Positions 50,036 to 62,000 are shown, counted from the stretch's first letter. The stretch: 64,000 nucleotides of DNA from Saururus chinensis (GCA_035235625.1 CP141143.1:27724592-27788591), one strand, 5' to 3'. Notes: generated by a model not told the origin, from the letters alone. Program-made: numbers and translations.

Positions 50036-51146
50036 CGAAGACCTAGTAGTTTATTTCCCTTCCACCAAGTAGATTGGTTTAGGTTATTTCAAATGATGAA
50101 AAAGGTGTTATCCGATGAAAATGTTATTTTGGATTGGTTATATCTTAGACATTACGTAGTTTTTGCTAGTAAGATTTTCTGGGTAGCTGGAAAACTGGAA
50201 ACTGGAAAATTGGAACACTAGATCATTGAAATACTTGAAAAGTAGAAAACTGGATTACTGATATGATATGAGAAGAGTATAGAAAGGGACACAAAAGGTT
50301 TGTTGTGTGTTTGGGACATCCATTGGGATGCAAGTGGTAGGAAATATAATTTTGACAATGCGGAAACAAAACTAATTTAATCACCTTTCAAGTTTTTCAT
50401 TTCAGTTTTTTAGTTGTCCAATTTTTTAGTTTTCCAATTTCCAGTTTTCCGATTTTCCAGTTTGACAGTATTTCAGTTTTCTAGTTTTCCCTTTAACACA
50501 TGGATTATTCTAGTCGATGCAGGCATATATATAGGGTTCCTCCCATTTTTCTTCCTATGTTGTGAAGCTAATTTAGGCTTTTTTAGGATTTTTGTTCATA
50601 TGTTGTTTCCAAAATTATCTAGTTTTCAATTATCCAGTTTTATAGTTATTCAGTTTTATAGATATCCAGTTTTATAGTTTTTCAGCTTTCCAATTTTTTA
50701 GTTCTCTAGTTTTTTAGAAATGTTACATCTGTAGGAGATGAAACAAGAGCCATATGCTATCACACAAAATAACCAATCTAACCACTGACCCTAATTCACA
50801 AAAACATCCACCTAGCCCAATGTGAATACCCCACTAACAACAAGCGAATATAAGATTCAATTCTCATATGGATAAGTTTAGTTAAGTAAATCATTGAAAC
50901 TTCCCCACATTTTGGTTATACGAACAAACTAGGAGTCTCGCAACATGAAGCAGCAAAATTTACTTTAGGTTTTAAAATTTGTAACTTGCAAATGACCATT
51001 TATTCAGTTTTATAGTTAACTAGTAAATTTACTCGTTGGGTTAAGGACCATACATTCCACTCACTTTATTTCCTGATAAGTCTTTTTTTTTCATACAAAA
51101 AACTATGAACTGTAAACTAAATAAATATCAATAGGATAACTATGAA

Positions 51147-51530
51147 GTGGATAAGTGTCAATTGAATCTTGTGAAGCTGAGGTACATAGTAATGTGTTTG
51201 CAGATACTACTTATGCTTGACTGCAAGGATGCATTTGATAAATGGATTACATTTAAACGTGAACATGGCAAGCTGCCAGAGCTAGAGCAATGGGTAATCA
51301 TGTGGACAACAATTCCAGAATCATTGAAGAGCTTTGTTGAGTGTGAATGGAACACCATTTTCAGAATTTTGAGCTCATCACCTCCCACTCCATGTTAACA
51401 ATAATCATTGGATTTTGGTTGTGTTCCATATATGGGAATGTTAGATTTTAATTGTGATGACTATGGGGTTTGTGGTGCTTATACATATGGTATTTGTCAC
51501 ACTGCTATGCCTTTGACTTCATAGGTGAGG
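51147..51530 (+). CDS. Possible captured gene fragments in the foldback centre
   Basis: An ORF at 51147-51398 encodes DAFDKWITFKREHGKLPELE and WNTIFRILSSSPPTPC; it follows a TTTGCAG splice-acceptor-like site at about 51204, so the real exon may start there. About 50 bp further, NCDDYGVCGAYTYGIC (about 51455-51510) resembles the C-D-x-Y-G-x-C-G motif of the S-locus glycoprotein domain of plant receptor kinases. Neither assignment is firm. Unique sequence between MULE arms is often captured host DNA (Pack-MULE). Confidence 0.3.
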
Positions 51531-52107
51531 ACGTGCGCTGGCTAAGGAAGTTAATAGCTTACCAATTATTGACAAAAAAAACTTTTATGGTATGAATTTC
51601 TATGTTGTGCATGATAGGATGACTTAGTCACTCATCATATGTTTTCTTTTCATATCACTTAATTGGAGTCATAATTAATAGAGGTGTTGAATCCTTTTTT
51701 TCAGAGGATGACAACACCCTTCCGAAACAAGAGAAGCGTGCCTAATAAATCAAGGATGCCATGTGTTGAAGATTGATCAAGGGTGGGTAGGGTGCAGTTT
51801 GATTAGGGAGTGGGATGACAATGGATCTAAATTTGGCAGTGATACGTCAAATTCTAGAGATGTAGTAGGGAACCTAAGCGACAATAATTGGGGAATTATT
51901 GTTAAATTACTATTGTCTTGTTTACTCACAAATTTGTTATTTTGTTTTAAAAGAATTATCTCATATTTTGGCACAAATGAGCAATTTCAGGAATGGTGAG
52001 AGGAAAAACATAATTCACACAAATGAGCAATTCTGGAAACAACATATGAACAAAAACCCTAAAAAAGCCTAAATTAGTTTCACAACATAAGAAGAAAAAT
52101 GGGAGGA

Positions 52108-52108
<1 letters not shown>

Positions 52109-52170
<62 letters not shown>
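52109..52170. repeat. (AT)n microsatellite in the right arm
   Basis: About 30 AT units at the place where the left arm has only GCATATATATAGGG (about 50521). It is a local expansion after the arms formed. Confidence 0.95.
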
Positions 52171-52173
<3 letters not shown>

Positions 52174-52664
52174 TTCATCGACTAGAATAATCTGTCTGTT
52201 AAAGGGAAAAATGGAAAACTGGCATACTGTCAAACTGGAAAATCGAAAAACTAAAAAACTCGACAATTGGAAAACGTAAATCCTGAAAAACTGAAATGAA
52301 AAACTTGAAAGGTGATTAAATTAGTTTTGTTTCCGCATTGTCAAAATTATATTTCCTACCACTTGCATCCCAATGGATGTCCCAAACACACAACAAACCT
52401 TTTGTGTCCCTTTCCATACTCTTCTCATATCATATTAGTAATCCAGTTTTCTACTTTTTAAGTATTTCAATGATCTAGTGTTCCAATTTTCCAGTTTCCA
52501 GTTTTCCAGCTACCCAGAAAATCTTACTAGCAAAAACTACGTAATGTCTAAGATATAACTAACCCAAAATAACATTTTCATCGGATAACACCTTTTTCAT
52601 CATCTGAAATAACCTAAACCAATCTACTTGGTGGAAGGGAAATAAACTACTATGTCTTTAGAGC

Positions 52665-52810
52665 TCGAAGATGTGAAGACCCGGAGAAAAGAAGCAGAGA
52701 AGATGAAGCAACTCGAAGATGTGAAGACCGAAATAAAAGAAGCAGAGAAGATGAAGCAGTTCGAAGATGTGAAGACCCGGAGAAAAGAAGCAGAGAAGAT
52801 GAAGCAAACT
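52665..52810. repeat. 48-bp minisatellite, right arm (about 3 copies)
   Basis: The inverted counterpart of 49655-50035, with three units (EDVKTRRKEAEKMKQ type on the plus strand). An ATG at about 52651 opens a short ORF over it. Confidence 0.85.
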
Positions 52811-55700
52811 GGGAAAATGAAAATATGAGGAAGAAGAACCTACCCAGGAGGAGGAAAAATCACCGCGAGATGAAGTCTTACGGGAGAAGAAGAAGAAGAC
52901 ATCTTTTTTCTGGGCTGAGAGACCGATCTGGTATGTTTTTCTCGTCGGCTTGTCATATAATGAAGGAGAGGGTAGTTAAGTAAAATTCCTTTACATGCTT
53001 GCAAGTTCCCACGTGAGCAAGTCTACTTTGGTAAATAGTAGAAACTTGCTCACACTTTGGTTATTTGACTAAAGTATGAGTCTACTTTGGTCAATTCCTC
53101 TTTATAATAAGTGGCTTGTGGGCTGAGAATTAAATTATTGAATTGGAAAATAGGTGAATAGACCCTAAGTGACTATTTAAGTGCACATTTGACTCCAAAA
53201 ACAAATTTAACCACACCCAAGCCCACATATAAATTAATTGAAGGTTGACAACTAAAAAGGGTAGCATACCATTTGATATAAACGTGGGTCCCATGATGGG
53301 GCCGTTTCTTTGATCAAGGAAAATAGAAAATAAATCCTTAAATAGGTGGAAATATGGTGGATCAAGCTTAACACTAATATTTTAAACTAAAATAAAATTA
53401 AGCCTTAAGAAATTTATAACTAAACTAACCCATTACCCCAGTAAAATCAAATCAAACCGAAACAAACAATTTCACATAAATAAAAATAATAATAAATTAG
53501 AAGATCTCACACTCATACTCTCCACAATTTAATGGTATAGCTGAAAGAAAAAATTGAACCTTTTTTAGATATGGTGAACTCTATGTTATCTTCTTTAGGG
53601 TTACCCAAAAACGTGGAGAGAAACAATTCTCTCTACTTGTTCTATTTTGAATAGAGTTCCATATAAAGGTCAAAATAAAACTCCCTTTTAACTAATGAAA
53701 GAAAGAAAATCTAGTTTGAAATTTCTCAAAGTGTGGGGATGCCTTGCCAAGGTTAAAATTCCCAATATAAAGGTAAACAAACTAGGACCTAAGACTTATG
53801 TGCACAATAGTAATGCATATATATTCTTGGTATTAAGGTCTAATCACTCAGATTATGCACCTAATATCATAAAGGAATTCGAGATGTAGTGTTCATTGAG
53901 CACATTTTCCCTCTTAAGGAAAAAGGTAAAGTGAGTGCATAACCAAGAAACATCATCATCGAGTCTTAGGATGACAAATGATAAAATTCCCGAACTTAGG
54001 AGAAGTAAAGACCAAGGATATAGAAGAAATTTAGGGATGACTTGTACACCTTCTTGGTGGGAGATGACCCTAAGACTTATAACGAAGTTATGACAGCTAG
54101 TGATGCTCCTCATTAGAAAGATGTCGTACAAAGTGAGATGGACTCCATACTTATACATGAGACATGAATCTTAACTGATCTACCACCTGTGTGCAAACCC
54201 ACTGGGTGCAAGTGGATATTCAAATAGAAAATAGATCCATTGAAAAGTACAAAGCAAGGCTCGTCCCCAAAGGCTATAGTCAAAAGGAAAGTCTAGACTA
54301 CTTTGACACATATTCTCCAATGACTAGATAATTCCTATCAAAGTCTATTTGGTACAAGTGGATATTCAAAAAGAAATTGAATCCGGATGGATCCATTGAA
54401 AAGTACAAAGCAAGGCTAGTTGCCAAAGGTTATAGTCAAAAGGAAGGTCTAGATTACTTTCACATATTCTCCTATGACTAGAATAACTTTTATCAGATTG
54501 CTTTTAGCGCTGACGGATCATTACAAACTTGAGAGTCACCAAACAAATGTCAAGACAACATTTTTATATGGTGAATTAGAATAAGAAGTGTATATGGATA
54601 AGCCAAAGGGATATGTAGTGCTTGGTCAAGAGAAGAAAGTGTGTACCTGAATTAGATCTTTACACGGTCTAAAATAAGCTCATAAACAATGACATAAAAA
54701 TTCAACTCTATTATTCTTTATTATGGTTTTGTTGCATGTGTATATGATAAATGTCTTTATTGAAAAAAATATTGGCAATGCTTATATTATTATATGTCTA
54801 TATGTTGATGACCTTTTTATTTTTGGAAATGATAATGGTAAAATTACTTAAGCCAAAAGGTTTTTAAATATACATTTTGACATGAAATATCTTAGAATTG
54901 CAAATGTTGTGTTGGACATTAAGATTTACAGGTATCTTGGAGGCATAATATTGAGTCAGTCACATTATATGGAGAAGATATTGAAGAACTACAACTACTT
55001 CAACTGTAAACTTGTAAGTACCCCATATGACTAGTGTTAAACTAAAGAAGAATTGTGGGAATAGTTACTGTGTCTCAGCACAAATATTCCCAAATTACAA
55101 AAAGTTTGAATTATTTGACTAACTATAGTAAACCATATATTTTCTATGTTGTGGGGAGATTGAGTAGGTGCACTTAAAACCCAGATAATCTCATTAGATT
55201 GCCATATAAAGGGTACTTAGATATATGAAAGGTATTGTCTCCTATGAGATATGTTACTATAGGTTTCTTCCTACAATAGAAGGTTATAATGATGCCAACT
55301 GGAGTTCAGATTATGAAGAAACTAAGGCAACTAGTGGGTATTTATTCACATTGGGCGGTAGAGCAGTAACTTGGAAGCCAACTAAGCATACTTTAATCAC
55401 CAGGTCTACTATGGAAGTAGAGATGATAACTCTTCATTTGGCTAGAGGGGAAGCTGAATGACTTAGGGATCTCTTGTCAGAGTTACCCATGTTGAACAAG
55501 ACCATTTCTTTTATTTTGATTCACTATGATAACCAAACTACTATTTTAAAGGTACATAGTAAGAATCATAATAAGAAATCCTCAAGCATCTTGAACGCAA
55601 AGATAAAAATCTTGCGCAAGTTAAACTCTAATGGAGTTATTATTCTGAGGTATATTAGGTCAGGTGATAAGCAAGTGGATCATTTGACTAAAGGATAGTC

Positions 55701-56311
55701 AAGAGGACAAATCCAACTTATATTGAGTGGAATAAGATTAAAGCCCATACAATGAGTTATAGTAGGGGCAACCCAATCTATATAAGTGAAGATCCCATAA
55801 AGTAGATTTAATGGAAAAACAAGCTAACTAGTAACTAGAAGGAACAGTTTTATAGTGTTTTCATTCCTATGGCGTAAGTGCTTTATTGCAAATAAATTTT
55901 TTATTATTTTAATGAGATTAAGGCCGTAAATGTAGGGTGTTGTTTTGTAGAAATATCCTTGGAGATTCTCACCTATATGAGTGTGAGTTTGAGAAAAAGT
56001 TGATGGAAATTATGGGCTAATTTTCTAGAAGATGCACTCATGAAATTAAGATAGTGATGCATAGCCGTAACACTTCACCTTGATAGAACTCTACAAGGAG
56101 TATATGCTACGAGTTTAATATATCATAAGTCTTTCCTAAAAGGTTCTAGTTTAAGACAAAGTTCACTTAGAACTTGGAGAGATTGAGGTATATCAACCAG
56201 GTGAAGGTTGAAACACGAAAGACATTTTTCATTGAAAACATAGTGTATTGTTACCCTATTGCTATCAAAGGATTTTAATGTATCTTCTATTTTAATAAAT
56301 CATTTGGGAAA
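55701..56311 (+). other. Copia 3' untranslated region
   Basis: Between the RNase H domain and the first 3' LTR. Non-coding. Ends with CATTTGGGAAA, a weak polypurine tract, immediately before the LTR. Confidence 0.6.
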
Positions 56312-56920
56312 TGTTGGAAAGTGATTTCTTAAAACAAATAGTGGATCAATTGATCGCTAGATATGAGCAATTGATCGATACTATTCACAGTCATTTGTTA
56401 TTTCTAGCCAAGAGGTAAATCAATCGATCAATGGATTAAGCAATCAATTGGCACTTGTTTCTAGCCTTTGTTAAATTAGGTTGAGAGTTAAATGATCAAT
56501 TGCTTGCCAGTAGCAATTGAACGATTGTCGGGGATTCAAGTACAGAATTGGTCGAATTGATCTGTTTAACGTTTATTTTCTCATTAAATTTCAGCGAAAC
56601 ATGGGATTAGTAGATTCTATGTACATGGGGACGTCCCTAACGCTCATTCATGAGAGAATAACTTATTCTTCATAATTCCTCTTCTCCTCAAGTGATTTTC
56701 ATCCAAAAAGGAGTCAACTTTTAGCGATTCAATGTATAGGCAGTAGTTCTCTTCCAGAGTTAGCTTTGCATATTATTGGAGTGCACCAAGGATTCCAAAG
56801 AGAGGTCTATTACATCTTGGGAGTGGGTCACTCAAGAAGCCTTGTACTAAGAGGGTGAATATTGCTTCAAAGTTAGTCTTATGGAGGTGTCTTAAACTTT
56901 GAGCACATGTTTTATCTTTC
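56312..56920 (+). repeat. First, truncated 3' LTR copy of the copia fossil
   Basis: Starts TGTTGGAAAGTG like the 5' LTR but does not reach the CCAACA end. About 90 bp of copia 3' sequence follows (GCTATCAAAGGATTTTAA), itself a repeat of the sequence before 56312. Confidence 0.85.
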
Positions 56921-57003
56921 ATAAAAAATATAATGTACTATTGCCCTATTGCTATCAAAGGATTTTAAAATATCTTTTATGTTTTAATAAAGCATATGGG
57001 GAA

Positions 57004-58128
57004 TGTTGGAAAGTTATTTCTTAATCATAGATCGATCGATTGCTAGATAGGAGCGATAGATTAACACTATTCATAATCGTTTGTTATTTCTAGCAGAGAG
57101 GTAAAGCGATTGATGAATGATTAATCAATTGATCAACACATGTTTTGGGCATTTGTTAAATTAGGCTTAGAGAAATGATCAATCGCTTGTTAGTTGTCGG
57201 GTGTTCAATTTCAAAATTAGTTAAATTGATTCGTTTATCATTCATTTTCTCATTAAACCTCTCTAGAACAAGGGAGCAGTGGACTCTAAATACATGGGGA
57301 CCTCTTTCACCCTTATTCTTGAGAGAAGAACCTTCATCAATTCCTCTATGATTACTCTTCTCATCAAGTGATTTTCATCCATAAAGGAGTCAATTTTTAG
57401 CAATTCATTGTGTAGGCAATAATTCTTTTTTGCAGTTTGCTTTGTCACCAGAGAAGCATTGCACTAATTATTACTAGTAATCCTCTGTTACCCTTGTGAT
57501 GATGGCCAACATCCTAGCTCAATTAAAAACATGTAAATTTTTGGTTTTCTTCCTGTATTATCCATAAATTATTACTATTAATCCTCTATTACCCTTATGA
57601 CGATGCTCAAGTCAAATAACAACCCATATTAACCGGACTCTAAACACAACAATTCCCTTGAGATAATGTTGTTCTCTTCCATTGTCACTATAGCCTCCCC
57701 CTTTCCTCTCAGCCTCCAAAACTCTTGCCCCGAATTCTTCTTCCAACCTCCTCTTCCATCCTACCTCTTCTTCAATCATGACAACCTCCTCCGCCCCCAC
57801 CATCTTTCACCTCTCCTTCAACCATGACCATGGTTGCTTCGCCACCAACACTAACCACACCTTTGGCATCTAAAACTGCTAACTATATCGTGAGATCTTC
57901 CCTCGTCACTTCAACTGCAGCTTTGGTGTCTATAAGTAATTACTAAAGAGAGGTCCATTGTATCTTAGGAGTAGGCCACCGGATAAGCATTGCACAAAGT
58001 CAGTGAATCTCCTTTTAAAATTAGTCTTTTGAAGACACATCGGAGTTTGTTCATCACTCATATTATTTATTAATTTCATGAGTGGTAACTTTAATATCTA
58101 ATTGATGGTAACCCTATATTTCCCAACA
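57004..58128 (+). repeat. Second 3' LTR copy, rearranged, carrying the true end
   Basis: Starts TGTTGGAAAG and ends TTTCCCAACA next to the AAACT target duplication. The middle (about 57465-57950) is extra sequence with a short direct repeat (ATTACTAGTAATCCTCTG at about 57470 and a similar copy at about 57570). LTR sequence resumes at about 57945. Confidence 0.8.
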
Positions 58129-58133
58129 AAACT

Positions 58134-58894
58134 AATACTCAATACCCCCCTTATACTCCCTTTGATGGCCTCACGAAGCAAGTGCTTTTTTTCCCTCTTT
58201 CTTTTGTGTGAGAAGCGTTTTACATGCTGGCTCATATTCTTCTTTCCACATTCCCAAGAAATATTTCTAGTAGAAGTGCACAGCTGAATGCGAGTTTTTT
58301 TATCTGTCCTATACGAATTGTCTGCTTATTGATCGAAATTTGAAAGATGATCAAGGAAAATATGGGGTCTCTTTCGTAATTGACTCCACGGGTGTTGGCT
58401 TGGTTTTTTCTTCCCGGTCTCCCGTTCATTAGCTATCATGGATGCTACATGAGGTCCCATCTCAGACGCTATGGTCGGATTGGAAGGCGGGGGGCGGCTC
58501 CGGCGCTCTGAAAGTTTCCTCTTTTCCTGTTTGGGTTTAAACTTCAATGGCTAAATTTTGGGTTTATTTACTCCGTCCGTCGTTTATTAGAATTTAGTTT
58601 TCTGCTCGACGCATTTGCTTATGCTTGCACTTGCAGCGCCATTCAGTTGAGGTCCGAAGCTCGCCCCGCCCGCTTAGGGCCCGCCTTATCCGGTCCCACC
58701 TAGGGCCAAGACCAGGGCCGGGGAAAATTTTTAGAGGGCGGGGCCCGGCCCCATTTCAGCCTACCTAAAATGGCTAAAACCCTACCTGCCTATCTCTGTG
58801 GTTGGCCTTAAGCCCTAAACAAAAATCAGACTTTCTTCTCCACTCTGCACCAGCCGTGCTCTTCAATTTCTGCTCAAAACCCTAGCATTGATTC
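58134..58894 (+). promoter_or_regulatory. Upstream region of the topoisomerase gene
   Basis: About 58660-58760 is GC-rich (GGGCGGGGCCCGGCCCC). Telo-box-like AAAACCCTA words occur at about 58778 and 58877, and AGGGCCC / GGGCC words nearby resemble the TGGGCY site II element. These two motifs often occur together upstream of plant housekeeping and replication genes. A partial Stowaway-like end (ACTCCGTCCGTCGTTTATTA) lies at about 58570. The exact transcript start is not visible. Confidence 0.45.
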
Positions 58895-59020
58895 ATGTTC
58901 ATGTCCTCGTGGCTGCCACCACCACCACCTCCTCCTCCTTCTAATTTGTGTATATGCATGTGGCTCACAGCTTCTGAACGTCAGTGGCGTTTGCCTTTGA
59001 GCTGCCGAGGAGGAAACTAA
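58895..59020 (+). CDS. 41-codon upstream ORF of the topoisomerase mRNA
   Basis: ATG at 58895, TAA at 59018-59020. The peptide has a Pro run (WLPPPPPPPP). The TAA shares its last base with the main ATG (TAATG at 59018-59022), the layout of a stop-start overlap that can control downstream initiation. Whether the mRNA includes it depends on the unknown transcript start. Confidence 0.45.
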   Translation: MFMSSWLPPPPPPPPSNLCICMWLTASERQWRLPLSCRGGN

Positions 59021-62000
59021 TGGCCGGGCTACAGCTGCACAGACTTTGGTCAACTAGTTGCTTGCACTCCGGTTATACAAATTGGTGTCGCCAACCTAAC
59101 ATGGTAGAGCATTCTTTTGTTTTATCTTTTCTGTTGATTGGCTCTGGCTCATTTCTCACTTTTTAGTCTTGAGAATTTGGCGGAGACTTGACAAGGTTCT
59201 GTCTTGCTCTTTAGTTTTGAGGATACTATTAGACGCTCTCTTCATCTAGTTTTATTTGTTGGGGATATAGATGGCAATAAATTTGAAAGCTTTGGTGGAT
59301 GATTGCTTTTGATGCAAATGGAACTCCTGGTTCTTGGTCCTCTAGTCGTCTGAAATGTATCTAGCAGATGGATAGATGATTAGGTGCTCCCACTTTCATT
59401 AACATTTCTAGATTTTGAGAGTTAAAGGGGCACCAATCACCACCATCCATCCAGAAGTAAGCACAAGAGCAACATTTACGTATTTCCTCTTTTTTTTTTT
59501 CATATGAGCACTTCTATCATATATTGAATCTACTAGTAAATGAACATGCAAAATTTAGTTTACAAGAATCTAGTAACATTTTTTCTCTCGTCTTTTTCGC
59601 CCCAAAATAGATGGTGTGGCCACAGCAGTTCAGGACATCACAGAGTTTTCCATGTAATTTTTTGCCGAACTGTTCATTTGGTAGCCATGGACAACATGGA
59701 AAGTACATTCAGCTTAGGCTCAGGAAGTCGAGGGATAGTTGGAAGAAATCATTTGGTGCCTTTGATCTACATGTATGTGGGAACCGTAATTACCATAATT
59801 GCCTGTCAAATATTGGGCTCTGCCGTAGCCTCAAGTCCAACATGAGTTCCACCTCTTTATGTCTTGCAGCAGGCAATGCTGTTAAAGTAAACTTGCTCAC
59901 GTGTGAACCTTTTGAAAGGAGGTTTATGTCAGTTAAGGTTGCTAAAAAATCAAACATTTCTTGTCCACCAGTTAAGATAGATGTTGGCATGGTCAAGAGT
60001 GAAAGGATTCCACAGAGATGCAAAATCTTCTTGAAGGGTCAGGATAAAGTGCAAAATCAGGCAAGGGCATTACCTGATCATAATAGTACCAGTGCAGAGC
60101 TTGGTTCTAAAAAGGTTAAGAAGCCTACTGTTACGACTACAAGTATTGTGAAGCCTAAAAGGCAAGATGGTGGGAGCGGCAAGTCTGCCCAAGGTTCAGA
60201 ATCACAAGCAGAAAAGAAACAACCACCCAAGAAGAAGATTGCAAACAAAGAAAAAACTTCTGGAAATAATAAATCTGTTGCCACTGTTGCTGGTCGGTCC
60301 TCTCAACTGTTGGTTAAGGAGGTAGGCAGCAAGATTTTTGTAGAAAACCCTGTGCGTGTGTTGTTTTTGTTTTCTTTTTCATTATCAAGCTATACAGGTC
60401 TAACGAAATGGCAGTTTTCCAGATTCATCAAGAAAAGGCAGTCTCCAAGGCGAAACAGGATCTTACTGCTAAAAAGAGAAGTCCTAAGAAAAAGCTTGCT
60501 ACTGTGGAATCTGATGTTATATCCAAGGAACTACCTCAAATAACTTCTAAAAAGAAAAATTCGGAAAAAAGGGTTGAAGTCATGAACTCAAATACAATTA
60601 CCAGTGATTTAGAAGAAACATTAGCCAGGGGAACTGGCGAGCCATCTCCAATTGCCCCACTGGTTAAAGGTCAATCAGATGCCCAACAACACACAGTAAA
60701 ATCTTTGTACCCTCCATCTGGTAAATCTATTGTGGTGGTGGAGTCATTGACAAAAGCAAAGGTTATTCAGAAATACCTTGGCGAGATGTTTGAAGTCCTG
60801 CCTAGCTATGGCCATGTGAGGGACTTGGCAGGAAGGTCGGGATCTGTAAGGCCTGATGACGACTTCAGCATGGTGTGGGAGGTTCCTTCTTCTGCATGGA
60901 CTCATCTGAAGAGCATCAAGGTAGCACTGAACGGGTATGGTTAATTTTTTTTAATCTGCTTAGTATGACCTTGTATAAGGCACTATTGCATAATAAGCTT
61001 TTTATGAAGCTACTGTAATTGATTTAACTCGTGCCCAGTTCAACTCCCTCCTCTCTCACAAAATGAGGACCATATACTTATGATACTTGGGGATATGATA
61101 ATATGCATGATAACATATTCTTAATACGTGAAGGTTTCTTGAAATTTTTTTTTACATCGTCTTCAGCTTTTCTGCAAACGAATCAGTCTGAGAATTTTTC
61201 ATTTCCCTGCTTATGAAACCCAGGACTCCTGTCTCTTAACTTAATTCTCTTTGGTTGCCATTTGCTTGTGCTATTAGCTGTTCAATATATTTTCATCATA
61301 TGAAGGCCATTTCATATGTTATAACATGCTTCTGTTTTTTGTGGAACCTGTTGGTTTAAAAACAAGACTTTTTTGAATGGGCTATGATTGGCTAAATATC
61401 TCATTGACTGTCTAAATTTGTGAGAGCATGTTTTTTTTATCACGTCATGATTTTTATCACTAGAAATTTAACTTTGTTCTGGGCCTATTTCTTCTTAGGG
61501 CTAAAAACCTGATTCTTGCATCTGACCCTGATCGTGAAGGAGAAGCAATTGCTTGGCATATTATTGAGATGTTGCAGCAACAAGATGCCTTGCCTAAAGG
61601 TATTTCTGTGGCTAGGGTTGTCTTCCATGAGATAACTGAGGCATCCATCAAAAGTGCTTTGCAGACTCCCAGGAATGTAGATATAAACTTGGTCAATGCA
61701 TATCTAGCACGCCGTGCTCTTGATTATTTGATTGGTTTTAATATCTCGCCTCTATTATGGAGAAAATTGCCAGGCTGCCAGTCTGCTGGCCGTGTTCAGT
61801 CTGCGGCATTGGGTCTTATTTGTGACAGGGAGTTGGAGATCGAAGAATTTAAGCCTGAGGAGTATTGGACTGTTGAGGCTGAGTTCTGCAAGAAAGATCC
61901 AGGCTCCATAGAGAGTGGCATCTCTGTTTCATCACAATTGACGCATCTCGAGTCAAAAAAGTTAAATAAGTTTTCTATAAAGTCTCATGTTGAGGCACAG

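Larger units (their letters stand above)
49356..53100. mobile_element. Foldback MULE-type element, 3745 bp, 1.1-1.3 kb inverted arms
   Basis: The termini GAGGAATTGACCAAAG and CTTTGGTCAATTCCTC are exact complements. They are flanked by 9-bp duplications TTTATAGTA (49347-49355) and TTTATAATA (53101-53109), 8 of 9 matching, as in the Mutator superfamily. The left arm is about 49356-50616 and the right arm about 52029-53100; they stay alignable throughout. The arms differ mainly in a 48-bp minisatellite (about 8 copies against 3) and an AT repeat on the right. The centre (50617-52028) is unique and has no transposase. Several blocks echo AGTTTTCCAGTTTTC. The element sits at the TATA box of an inverted LTR fragment. 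Confidence 0.85.
48780..53511 (-). mobile_element. Inverted LTR fragment, interrupted by a foldback element
   Basis: The minus strand of 48780-49355 and 53101-53511 is colinear with the first kilobase of the solo LTR at 32583-36101. The terminal AGATCTCACA at 53511 corresponds to that LTR's TGTAAGATCT start, and the 'agtcacttagggt' and 'caaaagccctaatttttgggta' segments match. Only part of the LTR is present. The two parts are separated by the DNA element at 49356-53100. Confidence 0.7.
41056..58128 (+). mobile_element. Ty1/copia retroelement fossil with nested insertions
   Basis: It is bounded by TGTTGG...CCAACA LTRs and a perfect 5-bp target duplication AAACT (41051-41055 and 58129-58133). 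The parts are the 5' LTR 41056-41732; gag 41761-42600; protease region to about 42912; GAG-pre-integrase 45150-45290 (DMWHMRIGHVNVHTLKRM); integrase 45330-45450 and 53530-53890; reverse transcriptase about 54150-55230; RNase H 55240-55700 (YNDANWSSDYEETKATSGYL). Integrase before RT is the Ty1/copia order. A solo LTR (42913-45001) and a cluster of insertions (about 45450-53511) interrupt it. By eye about four in five LTR positions still match, so it is old. It is broken at many places. Confidence 0.9.

Noticed and set aside
49649-50221. 190-codon ORF with a regular LHLLCFFS repeat
   Set aside because: Antisense reading of the 48-bp minisatellite in a foldback arm.
57612-57803. 63-codon acidic minus-strand ORF
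   Set aside because: Lies in rearranged LTR sequence, no recognisable domain.
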